Shown here one piece after another: positions 1-7,770 of a stretch of DNA of 22,293 nt. Within the stretch, counting starts at the first letter, position 1; every line of letters begins with the position of its first letter. This DNA is from an uncultured Clostridia bacterium (GTDB lineage Bacteria > Bacillota > Clostridia > TANB77 > CAG-508), in contig CANQFW010000016.1 of NCBI GenBank assembly GCA_947599995.1, positions 1 to 22,293 on the forward strand, written 5' to 3'. The position numbers were made by a program, and so were the translations under genes. The notes under the pieces are model-generated. The model did not search any database and was not told where the DNA came from. It saw only the letters and a program-made list of their open reading frames with translations.

Positions 1-202
1 GCTCTACATTATTACTATTATCTTGTATATTTTCATCAGCTGTATTATAACTTTCATCTTGTACATTATTTTCATAAGTTAAATTTTGTATATCATTATT
101 GTGATTTGTATTTTGATCATCATTTCTTTTATATATTAAAAGACCACCTACTAAAATTATAATAGTAATTATAATTATTATTATAATTAAACTCTTTTTC
201 AT
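1..202 (-). CDS. Partial small membrane-anchored protein, C-terminus cut by window edge
   Basis: An open frame starts at ATG 202-200 and runs 67 codons off the left edge without a stop. A GGAGGG ribosome binding site lies a few bases upstream. The product begins with two lysines, then an almost pure isoleucine/valine/leucine stretch (about residues 5-24) ending in YKR, which is a typical N-terminal signal anchor. After it comes a polar Asn/Asp/Gln/Glu-rich segment, presumably outside the membrane. The bias could reflect an AT-rich linker before a domain beyond the window. It lies 62 bp downstream of the Ca2+ ATPase gene, on the same strand, and may be its last operon partner. I do not recognise the family and propose no function. 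Confidence 0.6.
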   Translation of the reverse strand, partial: MKKSLIIIIIIITIIILVGGLLIYKRNDDQNTNHNNDIQNLTYENNVQDESYNTADENIQDNSNNVE

Positions 203-264
203 AATATCCCTCCATATTTTTTTATGTGTTGAGAAACTTTAAGTAACAATTATACTATATTATT

Positions 265-2997
265 TTATTCATTGATAGTATTAATCTTTAACAATTTTAA
301 AATTTCTACAACCACAATAGGTGAAAATACTAATAAAATTGTCTCTAATATATTGTCCATAGGTAAAACAGGTATACTAAATACTCCTCTTAGAGCAGGA
401 ATGCATAATATAATAAACATAAGTGCTGCTGACGCAATGATTGCTGCGACTAAAACCCTATTATTAAATATAGACGTTTTAAAAATAGATTTTTTATTAT
501 CTCTTATATTAAATACATGTACCAATTCTGATAGAGCTAAAACTATAAATGCCATAGTTTGTCCAAGTTGAATTTTACTTTCATCTAAAGTTAGTCCTTC
601 AAGTGGCTGAGTAGTTGTTTTTAGTCCAATTATAAAAGCTGCAAGAGTAATTAATCCAATCATTATTCCTTGGTATATGATTCTAAATGTCATACCTTTA
701 GTAAATACACCTTTTGATTGTTTTATAGGCTTTCTACTCATTATGTCATCATTTGCTGGGTCAAATGCTAGTGCTAAAGCTGGAAGTGAATCTGTAACTA
801 AATTTATCCATAATATGTGTACTGGAAGTAGAATCTCAAGTCCTGTTGCATCTGTAATTCCTGCAAATTTTGCAATAGCAGCCGAGAATAATGTTGCTAA
901 AAGTAAAACTACTATTTCACCTATATTGCTTGATAGTAAAAATTGAATTACTTTTAAAATATTGTCATATATTCTTCTACCTTCTTCTACAGCTGATACT
1001 ACTGTTGCAAAATTATCATCTACTAAAATTACATCTGCAGCTTCTTTAGCCACATCTGTTCCAACCTTACCCATTGCACAACCTATATCCGCTGTTTTTA
1101 ACGCAGGGCTGTCGTTTACACCGTCTCCTGTCATCGCAACTATTTCTCCGTTTTTTTGCCACGCCTTTACTATTCTTACTTTATGCTCTGGAGAAACTCT
1201 TGCATAAACAGAATAATTCCTTACATTTTTTTCTAAATCTTCATCAGATATTTTGTCAAGTTCTGCTCCTGTTATAGCTTCATTTTCATTTTCCAAAATT
1301 CCCAATTTCTTAGCAATAGCCGTTGCAGTAATTTTATGATCTCCTGTTATCATTACTGTTTTTATTCCTGCTGTTTTGCATTTTTCTACTGCAACTTTTG
1401 CCTCTTCTCTTGGTGGGTCTATCATTCCATACATTCCAACATAGATTAAATCATTTTCCATCTCATCTTTTGATGGCTTATGGTCTAATTCTTTATATCC
1501 AAATGCTAACACTCTTAAAGCATCTTTTGCCATTTTTTCATTTGTATTTTGTATTGTAGGAACAAAAGAATTTAGGTCTTTTTCTACTTTTCCTTGGTCT
1601 ATATATGATGTAGAAATTTTTAATAATTCATCCACTCCACCTTTTGTAAATACAATATATTTATCTGCTCTTTTGTGAACTGTTGTCATCAATTTTCTAT
1701 CAGAGTCGAATGGAATCTCATCTACCCTTGGCATCTCATCATATATATTTTTAGTAAATCCCATTTTTAGTGCAATATCTACTAACGCTGTTTCAGTTGG
1801 GTCTCCTGTTAATGTACCATCATCTGAGATTTTAGTATCATTACAAAGCATTCCATTATAAACTAATAATTTTACTTCTTGATTTTCTTTGTTATATTTT
1901 ATAAAGTCACTGTTTTCATTTAAATCACTTACATCATATACTGTATCATTTACAAATATTTTTTGAACTGTCATTTTATTTTGAGTAAGTGTACCTGTCT
2001 TGTCTGAGCAGATTACTGAACTACTACCCAATGTCTCGACAGCTGGAAGTCTTTTTACTATTGCATTTTTCTTTACCATTTTTTGTACACCTATTGCCAA
2101 AACTATTGTAGAAACCGCTGCTAATCCCTCTGGAATTGCGGCAACAGCTAAGCTTACTGCTGTCATAAACATAGAAACAACTTCTCTTCCTTGAATTAGA
2201 CCTATAACAAATATTATTACACAAATAACCAATGCCACTATACCTAAGGTCTTTCCCAAACTGTTTAATTTTTTCTGAAGTGGTGTTTCTTGTTCTCCGG
2301 CTCCTGATAGCATTTCTGCAATCTTTCCTACTTCTGTATTCATACCTGTTTCAACAACAATTCCTTTTCCTCTTCCATAAGTAACTAAACTTGAAGAAAA
2401 CAACATATTTGCTCTATCTCCAATTGGTATATCCTCTTCTTCTATTTTACTTGCTTGTTTTTCTACTGGAACAGACTCTCCTGTTAGTGATGACTCTTGA
2501 GATTGTAAATTAACAGCTTCAAAAATTCTTAAATCTGCTGGAATATAATCTCCTGTATCTAATACTACTATGTCACCTTCTACTAGTTCTCTTGCAGGAA
2601 TAGTTTGTAAATTTCCATCTCGTATAACTTTTGCTTCATGTCCACTTAATTTCTGAAGTGCCTCTAGAGACTTTTCTGCCTTAGATTCTTGTGCAACACC
2701 TATAATGGCATTTGCAATTACAACTATTAATATTATTATCGTATCTGTTATGCCTTCTCCTTGTGCAACTCCTATTACACCTGATACAATTGCTGCAATT
2801 ATTAATACTATTATCATGAAGTCTTTAAATTGTTCTATAAATCTTATAAACATTGATTTTTTCTTTTGAGCTTTAAGCTCATTAAATCCGTTTTCTTGTT
2901 GCCTTTTTTTAACTTCAGAAGTTGAAAGACCTTGTTTTACATTTGTTTGTAGGTATTCCTCTGTTTCTTCCACTGTTTTGCTAAACCATTTTTCCAT
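265..2997 (-). CDS. Ca2+-transporting P-type ATPase (P2A/SERCA-like)
   Basis: This 910-residue membrane pump uses ATP to expel Ca2+ from the cytoplasm. The order is: N-terminal cation-ATPase domain; M1-M2 (about 58-102); actuator domain with TGES at 172-175; M3-M4 with PEGL at 289-292; the phosphorylation site DKTGT at 332-336; nucleotide-binding domain with FDSDRK at 430-435 and TKGG at 451-454; the hinge TGDGVND at 623-629; then M5-M10. All SERCA Ca2+ ligands have counterparts: E290 in M4, N691 and E694 in M5, N732, T735 and D736 in M6, and E824 in M8. The length is normal for bacterial SERCA-like pumps such as YloB. Its ribosome binding site overlaps the stop codon of the GtrA-like gene upstream, so the two are cotranscribed and possibly translationally coupled. 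Calcium is inferred from the ligand pattern; Mn2+ is less likely. Confidence 0.93.
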   Translation of the reverse strand: MEKWFSKTVEETEEYLQTNVKQGLSTSEVKKRQQENGFNELKAQKKKSMFIRFIEQFKDFMIIVLIIAAIVSGVIGVAQGEGITDTIIILIVVIANAIIGVAQESKAEKSLEALQKLSGHEAKVIRDGNLQTIPARELVEGDIVVLDTGDYIPADLRIFEAVNLQSQESSLTGESVPVEKQASKIEEEDIPIGDRANMLFSSSLVTYGRGKGIVVETGMNTEVGKIAEMLSGAGEQETPLQKKLNSLGKTLGIVALVICVIIFVIGLIQGREVVSMFMTAVSLAVAAIPEGLAAVSTIVLAIGVQKMVKKNAIVKRLPAVETLGSSSVICSDKTGTLTQNKMTVQKIFVNDTVYDVSDLNENSDFIKYNKENQEVKLLVYNGMLCNDTKISDDGTLTGDPTETALVDIALKMGFTKNIYDEMPRVDEIPFDSDRKLMTTVHKRADKYIVFTKGGVDELLKISTSYIDQGKVEKDLNSFVPTIQNTNEKMAKDALRVLAFGYKELDHKPSKDEMENDLIYVGMYGMIDPPREEAKVAVEKCKTAGIKTVMITGDHKITATAIAKKLGILENENEAITGAELDKISDEDLEKNVRNYSVYARVSPEHKVRIVKAWQKNGEIVAMTGDGVNDSPALKTADIGCAMGKVGTDVAKEAADVILVDDNFATVVSAVEEGRRIYDNILKVIQFLLSSNIGEIVVLLLATLFSAAIAKFAGITDATGLEILLPVHILWINLVTDSLPALALAFDPANDDIMSRKPIKQSKGVFTKGMTFRIIYQGIMIGLITLAAFIIGLKTTTQPLEGLTLDESKIQLGQTMAFIVLALSELVHVFNIRDNKKSIFKTSIFNNRVLVAAIIASAALMFIILCIPALRGVFSIPVLPMDNILETILLVFSPIVVVEILKLLKINTINE

Positions 2998-3007
2998 GTT
3001 TTACCTC

Positions 3008-3469
3008 CTATTTTTTCTTAAATATTAATATTTTACTAAAAATGTAATTTAAAATTATTACTATAATATTAGCAAATATTTTCATGAAGAATGCATTCCA
3101 TCCCCAATTATCAACCGTTATAATCATTATTATTTCATCTATTGCTAGTGTTAATAATCTACATCCATAAAAATATATTATTTCTTTTAATAATTCTTTT
3201 CTTGTACTTACTTTTGAATCAAATACATATAATTTGTTTGTTACATATGCAAATGTTGCCCCTAATATCCACGCTATAACATTGCTTGTTGCATTATTTA
3301 TGTGCAAAGCATAATAAAATATTGTATAGGCTAAAATATTTACGAATGTTGTTAATGCTCCAAAAATTAAATATCTCATTGTTTCTTTATGTTTTCTGTA
3401 CCAATCTGCTAAAACTTTTAATTTTACTTTTTCTAGTATATTCAGAGCAAATTCCTCAATTTGGTCCAT
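3008..3469 (-). CDS. GtrA-like membrane protein, putative polyprenyl-phosphate-sugar flippase
   Basis: A 153-residue protein with four predicted membrane helices (about 32-54, 61-81, 98-118, 128-148) after a charged amphipathic N-terminus. The pattern YLIFGALTTFVNILAY, then a VTNKLYVF loop, is characteristic of the GtrA/GtcA family, whose members are thought to move undecaprenyl-phosphate-linked sugars across the membrane. Its natural partners are a GtrB-type GT2 enzyme and a GT-C transferase; candidates for both lie about 3 kb upstream (6754-7707 and 7771-9525). An AGAGGTG ribosome binding site sits about 10 nt before the start. The stop codon is embedded in the ribosome binding site of the Ca2+ ATPase, so these two form an operon. 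The substrate sugar cannot be read from sequence. Confidence 0.85.
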   Translation of the reverse strand: MDQIEEFALNILEKVKLKVLADWYRKHKETMRYLIFGALTTFVNILAYTIFYYALHINNATSNVIAWILGATFAYVTNKLYVFDSKVSTRKELLKEIIYFYGCRLLTLAIDEIIMIITVDNWGWNAFFMKIFANIIVIILNYIFSKILIFKKK

Positions 3470-3480
3470 TATTTTAATTC

Positions 3481-3512
3481 ACCTCTTTTTTTATATCTGC
3501 AAAAAAATAGAT
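3481..3512 (-). promoter_or_regulatory. Weak candidate sigma-A promoter for the gtrA-like/ATPase operon
   Basis: On the minus strand TTGTTA and TATAAA are separated by 17 nt, just ahead of the AGAGGTG ribosome binding site of the GtrA-like gene. A start site here would give a leader of only about 20 nt. The -35 matches at four of six positions, so this is tentative. Read-through from spoVG past its hairpin is the alternative. Confidence 0.3.
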
Positions 3513-3578
3513 TAACAACTTATGCTTTTTTCTTGTAGAGTTATTAATATACTTTTAATTTACTTTTGTAATTTAAAT

Positions 3579-3617
3579 AATGGATTATTCTAAAAGATAA
3601 TCTTAGAATAATCCATT
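3579..3617 (-). terminator. Perfect 15-bp hairpin after spoVG, probable terminator
   Basis: An inverted repeat pairs 3579-3593 with 3603-3617 without mismatch around a 9-nt loop. It starts 19 bp beyond the spoVG stop codon. The flanks are AT-rich but there is no clean run of U on either strand. It may be a weak or partial terminator, or an mRNA 3'-end stabiliser, rather than a full stop before the GtrA-like gene. Confidence 0.6.
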
Positions 3618-3636
3618 TTACTAATTTATTATTTAA

Positions 3637-3909
3637 TTATTCAGCTGATTCTTCTGCTTCAGGAGCATTGTAAGCTTCTAATATAGCATTTTGAATTTTT
3701 TCCCTTGTTTCTGGGTTAATAGGATGAGCTATGTCTTTGAATTCTCCGTTTGGAGTTTTTCTGCTTGGCATAGCAATGAATAATCCGTTTTGGCTTTCTA
3801 TAACTTTGATGTCATGAATTACGAATTCATTATCAAATGTTACTGAAGCAACAGCCTTCATTCTGTTTTCTGAATTTACCTTTCTTAAACGTACATCTGT
3901 AATTTGCAT
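3637..3909 (-). CDS. spoVG: SpoVG, RNA-binding regulatory protein
   Basis: The 90-residue product has the full SpoVG fold signature: an MQITDVRLR start, a central VTFDNEFVIHDIKVIE strand pair, the basic MPSRKTPNGEF loop (about 48-58), then DIAHPINPETREKI leading to the C-terminal helix. SpoVG proteins bind nucleic acids and act as global post-transcriptional regulators; in Bacillus the gene is switched on early in sporulation and affects septum formation. The C-terminal tail is short and acidic (EAEESAE). The start has an AGAGGTG ribosome binding site about 7 nt upstream. The gene appears monocistronic, with a sigma-H-type promoter upstream and a 15-bp hairpin downstream. Identity is secure; its targets here are unknown. 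Confidence 0.96.
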   Translation of the reverse strand: MQITDVRLRKVNSENRMKAVASVTFDNEFVIHDIKVIESQNGLFIAMPSRKTPNGEFKDIAHPINPETREKIQNAILEAYNAPEAEESAE

Positions 3910-3978
3910 TTAAAGCACCTCTTTCTAAAGTTATATAATTATTTTGTACATATCTTTTGTTTTTATGTACTTATTATA

Positions 3979-4007
3979 TTATTCTTCAAAAAAAAACATT
4001 TTCCTTC
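3979..4007 (-). promoter_or_regulatory. Sigma-H-type promoter of spoVG
   Basis: On the minus strand GAAGGAAAA (4007-3999) and GAAGAATAA (3987-3979) are separated by 11 nt. They fit the Bacillus sigma-H consensus RNAGGAWWW, 11-12 nt, RNNGAATWW, at every specified position. B. subtilis spoVG is a classic sigma-H gene with an AT-rich box upstream of its promoter. Here a 16-bp palindrome of seven T, CG, seven A lies immediately upstream (4008-4023). The predicted leader is about 60 nt. Confidence 0.8.
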
Positions 4008-4037
4008 TTTTTTTCGAAAAAAATTTATGAAAACGGA

Positions 4038-4085
4038 CTAACAAATTTTAGAAAGCATTGCTTTTAGAATTTGTAACATTCGCAT
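4038..4085 (-). CDS. Possible 15-residue peptide ORF with strong ribosome binding site
   Basis: GAGGAGG (4095-4089) precedes ATG at 4085 by 3 nt and a second in-frame ATG at 4079 by 9 nt, the better spacing. The frame encodes MRMLQILKAMLSKIC and stops at 4038-4040. Nearly the whole frame lies in an imperfect hairpin (4041-4074). A 12-bp perfect palindrome (4093-4104) overlaps the ribosome binding site. The element sits between the GH25 terminator and the spoVG promoter. No clear promoter was found for it. It could be a real micropeptide, a decayed gene, or chance. Confidence 0.3.
   Translation of the reverse strand: MRMLQILKAMLSKIC
4041..4074 (-). other. Imperfect hairpin covering the 15-residue ORF
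   Basis: 4041-4057 pairs with 4059-4074 over about 16 positions, with one bulged A and two G-U pairs, closed by a 3-nt loop. On the minus strand it is followed, 14 nt on, by a run of seven U around 4014-4008. It could act as a back-up terminator upstream of spoVG or as the folded body of a small RNA. Confidence 0.4.
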
Positions 4086-4148
4086 ATTCCTCCTCTACGT
4101 AGAGTCTATCGTTTTTAATCATCACTTTCCAAGAATATACAAAAATAA

Positions 4149-4174
4149 GGGTACAATACTATATGTATGTACCC
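4149..4174 (-). terminator. Rho-independent terminator of the GH25 gene
   Basis: GGGTAC and GTACCC form the base of a 10-bp stem with one bulged A and a 5-nt loop. On the minus strand it is followed by TTATTTTTGTA. It lies about 65-85 nt beyond the stop codon of the muramidase gene, as expected for an intrinsic terminator. A flanking A/T run means weak activity on the plus strand is also possible. Confidence 0.7.
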
Positions 4175-4240
4175 GAATTTTTAATAATATTTGACATAGC
4201 AAAAATTTTAATTATTTTTCAACTTTTCTTTTATAATATT

Positions 4241-6665
4241 TTAATAGCCATAATCTAAATCAACATATCCATTTATTCCGTGGAACTGTTCCAGTTGATG
4301 TATATTGCCAATAAGAATATTTTCCTGTATAATCAGATAACTTCTGTGGTGCACCCTTTACATAGTGTGCAAGCCACACTTTATAATTTGAAAGCTTTGT
4401 CATATCCATATAATTCATAAGCCAATCTTTATTTGCATATATCATTGATTTATAACCAGCGTCTTCAATAGTTTGGCAAAATCCCTTTATAGCCATGGTT
4501 CTATCCCAAACAGAAATGTAATCTGCTCGTCCATTCTTTCCTTGATTTCCTCCGGCCCATTCTACATCAATTGTTATTGGGCACACTATTTTATTTTTAT
4601 CTTCCGAGATAGCATTTAGTACCCATTTAGCTTCATCTACACCTTCTTGATAGTTAACAGCCTGTGTTACAAAATAAACTCCACAATCTATTTGATTTGC
4701 TGTAGCGTTAGCAATATTTGTTTTATATTTTGTATCTCCAACAATCTTTCCTGTTTCATATCCTCTATATCCAACTCTAATCATAGCAAAATCAATTTTA
4801 TTATTTTTTACTTTTGCCCAATCTATATTTCCCTGATACACGGATACGTCAACACCTTTTGTATTTGTTTTAGTAATTTTAAACTTTTGAGCATTACTTT
4901 TGTTTCCTTTATAAACTTGAATATTAGTTCCATTTGAAGTTCTGGCATTGGAAACATCTAAATAATATCCTCCACACATGGAAATTATATAATAATATCC
5001 ATCACCAGCGTCTTTAATAATCCAATTTTGTGCTTTTGAGTGGTTAACTTCATATTGCCATACATTGTTTCCACTATAACCAACTCCATTTGTTACATCC
5101 AATGCTTTATTTGATTTTATACATTTTATTTGATAAAATCCACTTCCTAAATATGTTAACTCAAACTTTTGCTGTGTAGCATTTACATTATCCCAAATTT
5201 GAATATTTGCGCAATTTGCATCTGAAGCACCACTTACATCTAAAACTTTATTATTATTAAGTTTTGTAGAAATAGTATATGTTCCATCTTCTAAAACATA
5301 TGACCCCGTTAAATTTTCTAACTTAGTTAACTTAAATTTTTGAGCCTTAGATCCGTTACCAGAATAAATTTGAATATTAGTTCCAGTTGAAGATTTACCA
5401 TTTTCTACATCTAAATAATATCCATCGCACCTAGAGATAATATTGCAATACCCATCTCCTATATCTTTAATTACCCATTTTTGTGCATTAGAATTATTTG
5501 ATTCATATTGCCATACATTGTTTCCACATTGACCATTTCCGTTTGCTACATCTAAAAACTTTCTTGAATTATAACTTTCTATAGTATAATATCCTTCACC
5601 AATATATGTAATTATAAATTTTTGTTGATCCACATCTACATTTTTCCAAATTTGAACATTAGCAGTATCATTTGTAGAACCTTCCGATATGTCTAAGACT
5701 TGATTATTATTTAATGCTGTAGATATTACATATGTTCCATTTTCAACTGATTGTATTCCCCAATATTCTTCAGCCTTTGTAAATTTAAATTTTTGGCCGT
5801 TATATTCTTTTTTATTACTAATCTTAATATTTGTTCCATTTGATAGGTTGCTATTTGCAACATCTAAATATAATTCTCCACACTTAGAAACAATATTGTA
5901 ATATCCATTTCCTGCATCTTTTAATAACCATTTTTGTGCATTAGAATAATTTTTTTCATATTGCCAAACATTTGCGCCACTCTCACATTTGCCATTTTCA
6001 ACATCTATACATCTACCAGATTTACAACTCTCTATCATATAGTATCCATCCGATAATCTCGTAATCTTAAACTTTTGTTGAGCTACATTTGCATTTGACC
6101 AAAGCTGAACATTTGCAAAGTTTTCAGTAGACCCTCCAGATATATCTATAACTTTATTATTATCAATTGCTGATGAAATGAAATATACACCATCATTTAA
6201 AGTTGTACTATTATTTATTTTATTATTTAAATTATTAGTAGTTATAGATGTAGTGTTATTTGAATTACTTATACTGTTTTCATTACTTTTACTTCCATCT
6301 GTTTCTGTATTTTTCTTATTTTCTACTTTTTTGTTTTCTAAAGGCTTAGTTACATTATCCTCTTTTTGAGACTCTTTCTTTTGGTCTAGAGTCTGCTTTT
6401 CTTTTTCAGTCGATTTTTCCTCTTGTTTTTCTATTTCATTTACTTCTTGTGACTCTTTGATTGTATTACCACCTTCAGAATTTTCATGAATTTTATTCTC
6501 ATTACTTTCCTTTATTTCTTCGCTTGTTATATTTTCATTTTTTTGACCTTCAACATTGTTAACTTTTGAGCTATTTTCTTTAATTGCATTTACAGCATAT
6601 ACTCCTGTAACATTTAAAATCAATACTAAACTAATAATTATTACACAAATTTTTTTAATTACCAT
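4241..6665 (-). CDS. Secreted GH25 muramidase with three ricin-type lectin domains; C-terminal frameshift
   Basis: This enzyme should cleave the MurNAc-GlcNAc bonds of peptidoglycan outside the cell. The uninterrupted frame is 801 residues (stop at 4260). It has a signal peptide (about 1-27), a Glu/Asn/Lys/Ser-rich linker (28-155), three tandem ricin-type beta-trefoil domains (about 158-298, 308-448, 459-598), and a GH25 domain from 602. GVDVSVYQG (604-612) and the catalytic DVE (D700, E702) are intact. The frame ends abnormally in RNKWIC. Moving one base at about 4280 gives GINGYVDLDYGY and a stop at 4241, which is the expected GH25 ending. The coordinates given include that restored end. 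AAGGAGA precedes the start. No cell-wall anchor is seen; the lectin repeats probably hold it on glycan. The function is sure; whether the frameshift is real or an error is not. Confidence 0.9.
4872..6194 (-). repeat. Three tandem ricin-type trefoil repeats within the GH25 gene
   Basis: Three coding units of about 150 codons each, inclusive of short linkers, repeat with the same landmarks: an opening DG-Y or NGTY-IST strand, an LDVSG-type motif, and three QKF/QKW (Q-x-W-like) motifs marking the alpha, beta and gamma lobes, nine in all. The units have diverged at DNA level but are clearly internal duplications. Such domains usually bind sugars, here probably a wall or surface glycan. Confidence 0.85.
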
Positions 6666-6722
6666 TTTGTTCTCCTTAGTTTTTATTTTTAGTTATTTCA
6701 TTTTAGACTATCCATTATTTAT

Positions 6723-6751
6723 ATTTTATAATAAGATCTATTTTTTTTCAA
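6723..6751 (-). promoter_or_regulatory. Candidate sigma-A promoter of the GH25 gene
   Basis: On the minus strand TTGAAA (6751-6746) and TAAAAT (6728-6723) are 17 nt apart, starting just beyond the stop codon of the GtrB-like gene. This would let the muramidase be transcribed independently of the glycan locus. The surrounding A/T richness makes chance matches likely, so confidence is limited. Confidence 0.4.
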
Positions 6752-6753
6752 TG

Positions 6754-7707
6754 TTAATTTTTAACACTATTCATTTCTTTTATTCCATTGTATTCATTAA
6801 CTAAATATAGAGGCCTATTTTTTGTTTCTTTAAATATTCTACCTAAATACTCTCCCACAATTCCAAGTAAAAGTATTTGTATTCCTGAAAAGAAAAGTAT
6901 TAAAAGAATTATTGCTTGAAATGCTTGTACAAATGTATGTGTAACAATACATTTTGCAATTATATATATAACATACATTCCTAAAACTATAAAAGTTGGA
7001 ATTGCAAGATAAGTTGCAATTTTTAATGGAGAAGTTGTAAACGATGTTATGCCATCTATTGCTAAATCAATAAGTTTAAGATAATTCCACTTTGTTTTTC
7101 CAGCAACTCTCGGAGGTCTATCGAATAGAACTTCTTTTTTCTTGTATCCTATCCAGCTAAACATACTTTTTAAACATCTTTCAGATTCACGCATTTGCTT
7201 TAATGCATTTATACATCTTCTATCTATTAATCTATAATTTCCAGTATCTTTTTGAATTTCTACTCTTGTTATTTTTTGCAAAACTTTGTAATACATTTTT
7301 GATGTGAATCTTTTTAAGAAACTTTCACCATCTCTTTTTCTTCTTCTTGCATATACATCATCATATCCTTCTTCCCAATGTTTAACCATCTCTGGAATAA
7401 GATCTGGAGGATCTTGAAGATCTGCATCCATAAATATTGCGCAATCACCAGTTGCATAATCAATTCCTGCTGCCATTGCAACTTCCTGTCCAAAATTTCT
7501 TGCAAAATCGACATAATTATATCTTTCATCTTTTTCTCTAAAGCTTTTTATGAGTTCAATTGTTCTATCTTTGCTACCGTCATTAACAAATAAAATCTCA
7601 AAATCATAATTTGTCATTTTTGCCATTATTTCATTCAATTTTTCATATAAAAATGGTAATGATTCTTCTTCGTTATATGTTGGAATTATAATACTTATTT
7701 TTTTCAT
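6754..7707 (-). CDS. GtrB/CsbB-type polyprenyl-phosphate glycosyltransferase (GT2)
   Basis: The enzyme should move a sugar from a nucleotide donor onto undecaprenyl phosphate at the inner membrane face. The 317 residues begin with a GT-A fold: IIIPTYNEEESL (6-17), VNDGSKDRT (41-49), and the metal-binding DADLQDP (94-100). Two C-terminal membrane helices (about 228-250 and 262-285) are followed by LGRIFKETKNRPLY (288-301), a hallmark of the DPM1/GtrB/CsbB group. AAGGAGG lies 10 nt before the start. It follows the GT-C-like gene after 63 bp on the same strand. With that gene and the GtrA-like protein at 3008-3469 it matches the three parts of known CsbB-YfhO-GtcA-type systems. The sugar is unknown; glucose, GlcNAc or galactose are all possible. 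Confidence 0.9.
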   Translation of the reverse strand: MKKISIIIPTYNEEESLPFLYEKLNEIMAKMTNYDFEILFVNDGSKDRTIELIKSFREKDERYNYVDFARNFGQEVAMAAGIDYATGDCAIFMDADLQDPPDLIPEMVKHWEEGYDDVYARRRKRDGESFLKRFTSKMYYKVLQKITRVEIQKDTGNYRLIDRRCINALKQMRESERCLKSMFSWIGYKKKEVLFDRPPRVAGKTKWNYLKLIDLAIDGITSFTTSPLKIATYLAIPTFIVLGMYVIYIIAKCIVTHTFVQAFQAIILLILFFSGIQILLLGIVGEYLGRIFKETKNRPLYLVNEYNGIKEMNSVKN

Positions 7708-7770
7708 TTAATAATTTTCCTCCTTGTTGTTTATAGATTAGTACATACAAAAATGTATCATTTTATAGTA

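Noticed and set aside
272..1277. Several plus-strand frames of 67-99 codons opposite the Ca2+ ATPase gene
   Set aside because: They lie antisense to a strongly supported gene, lack ribosome binding sites of note, and have sequence composition expected of shadow frames.
4190..4225. Plus-strand TTGACA near 4193 as a promoter antisense to the GH25 gene
   Set aside because: No convincing -10 follows at 16-18 nt; only AT-rich sequence is present.
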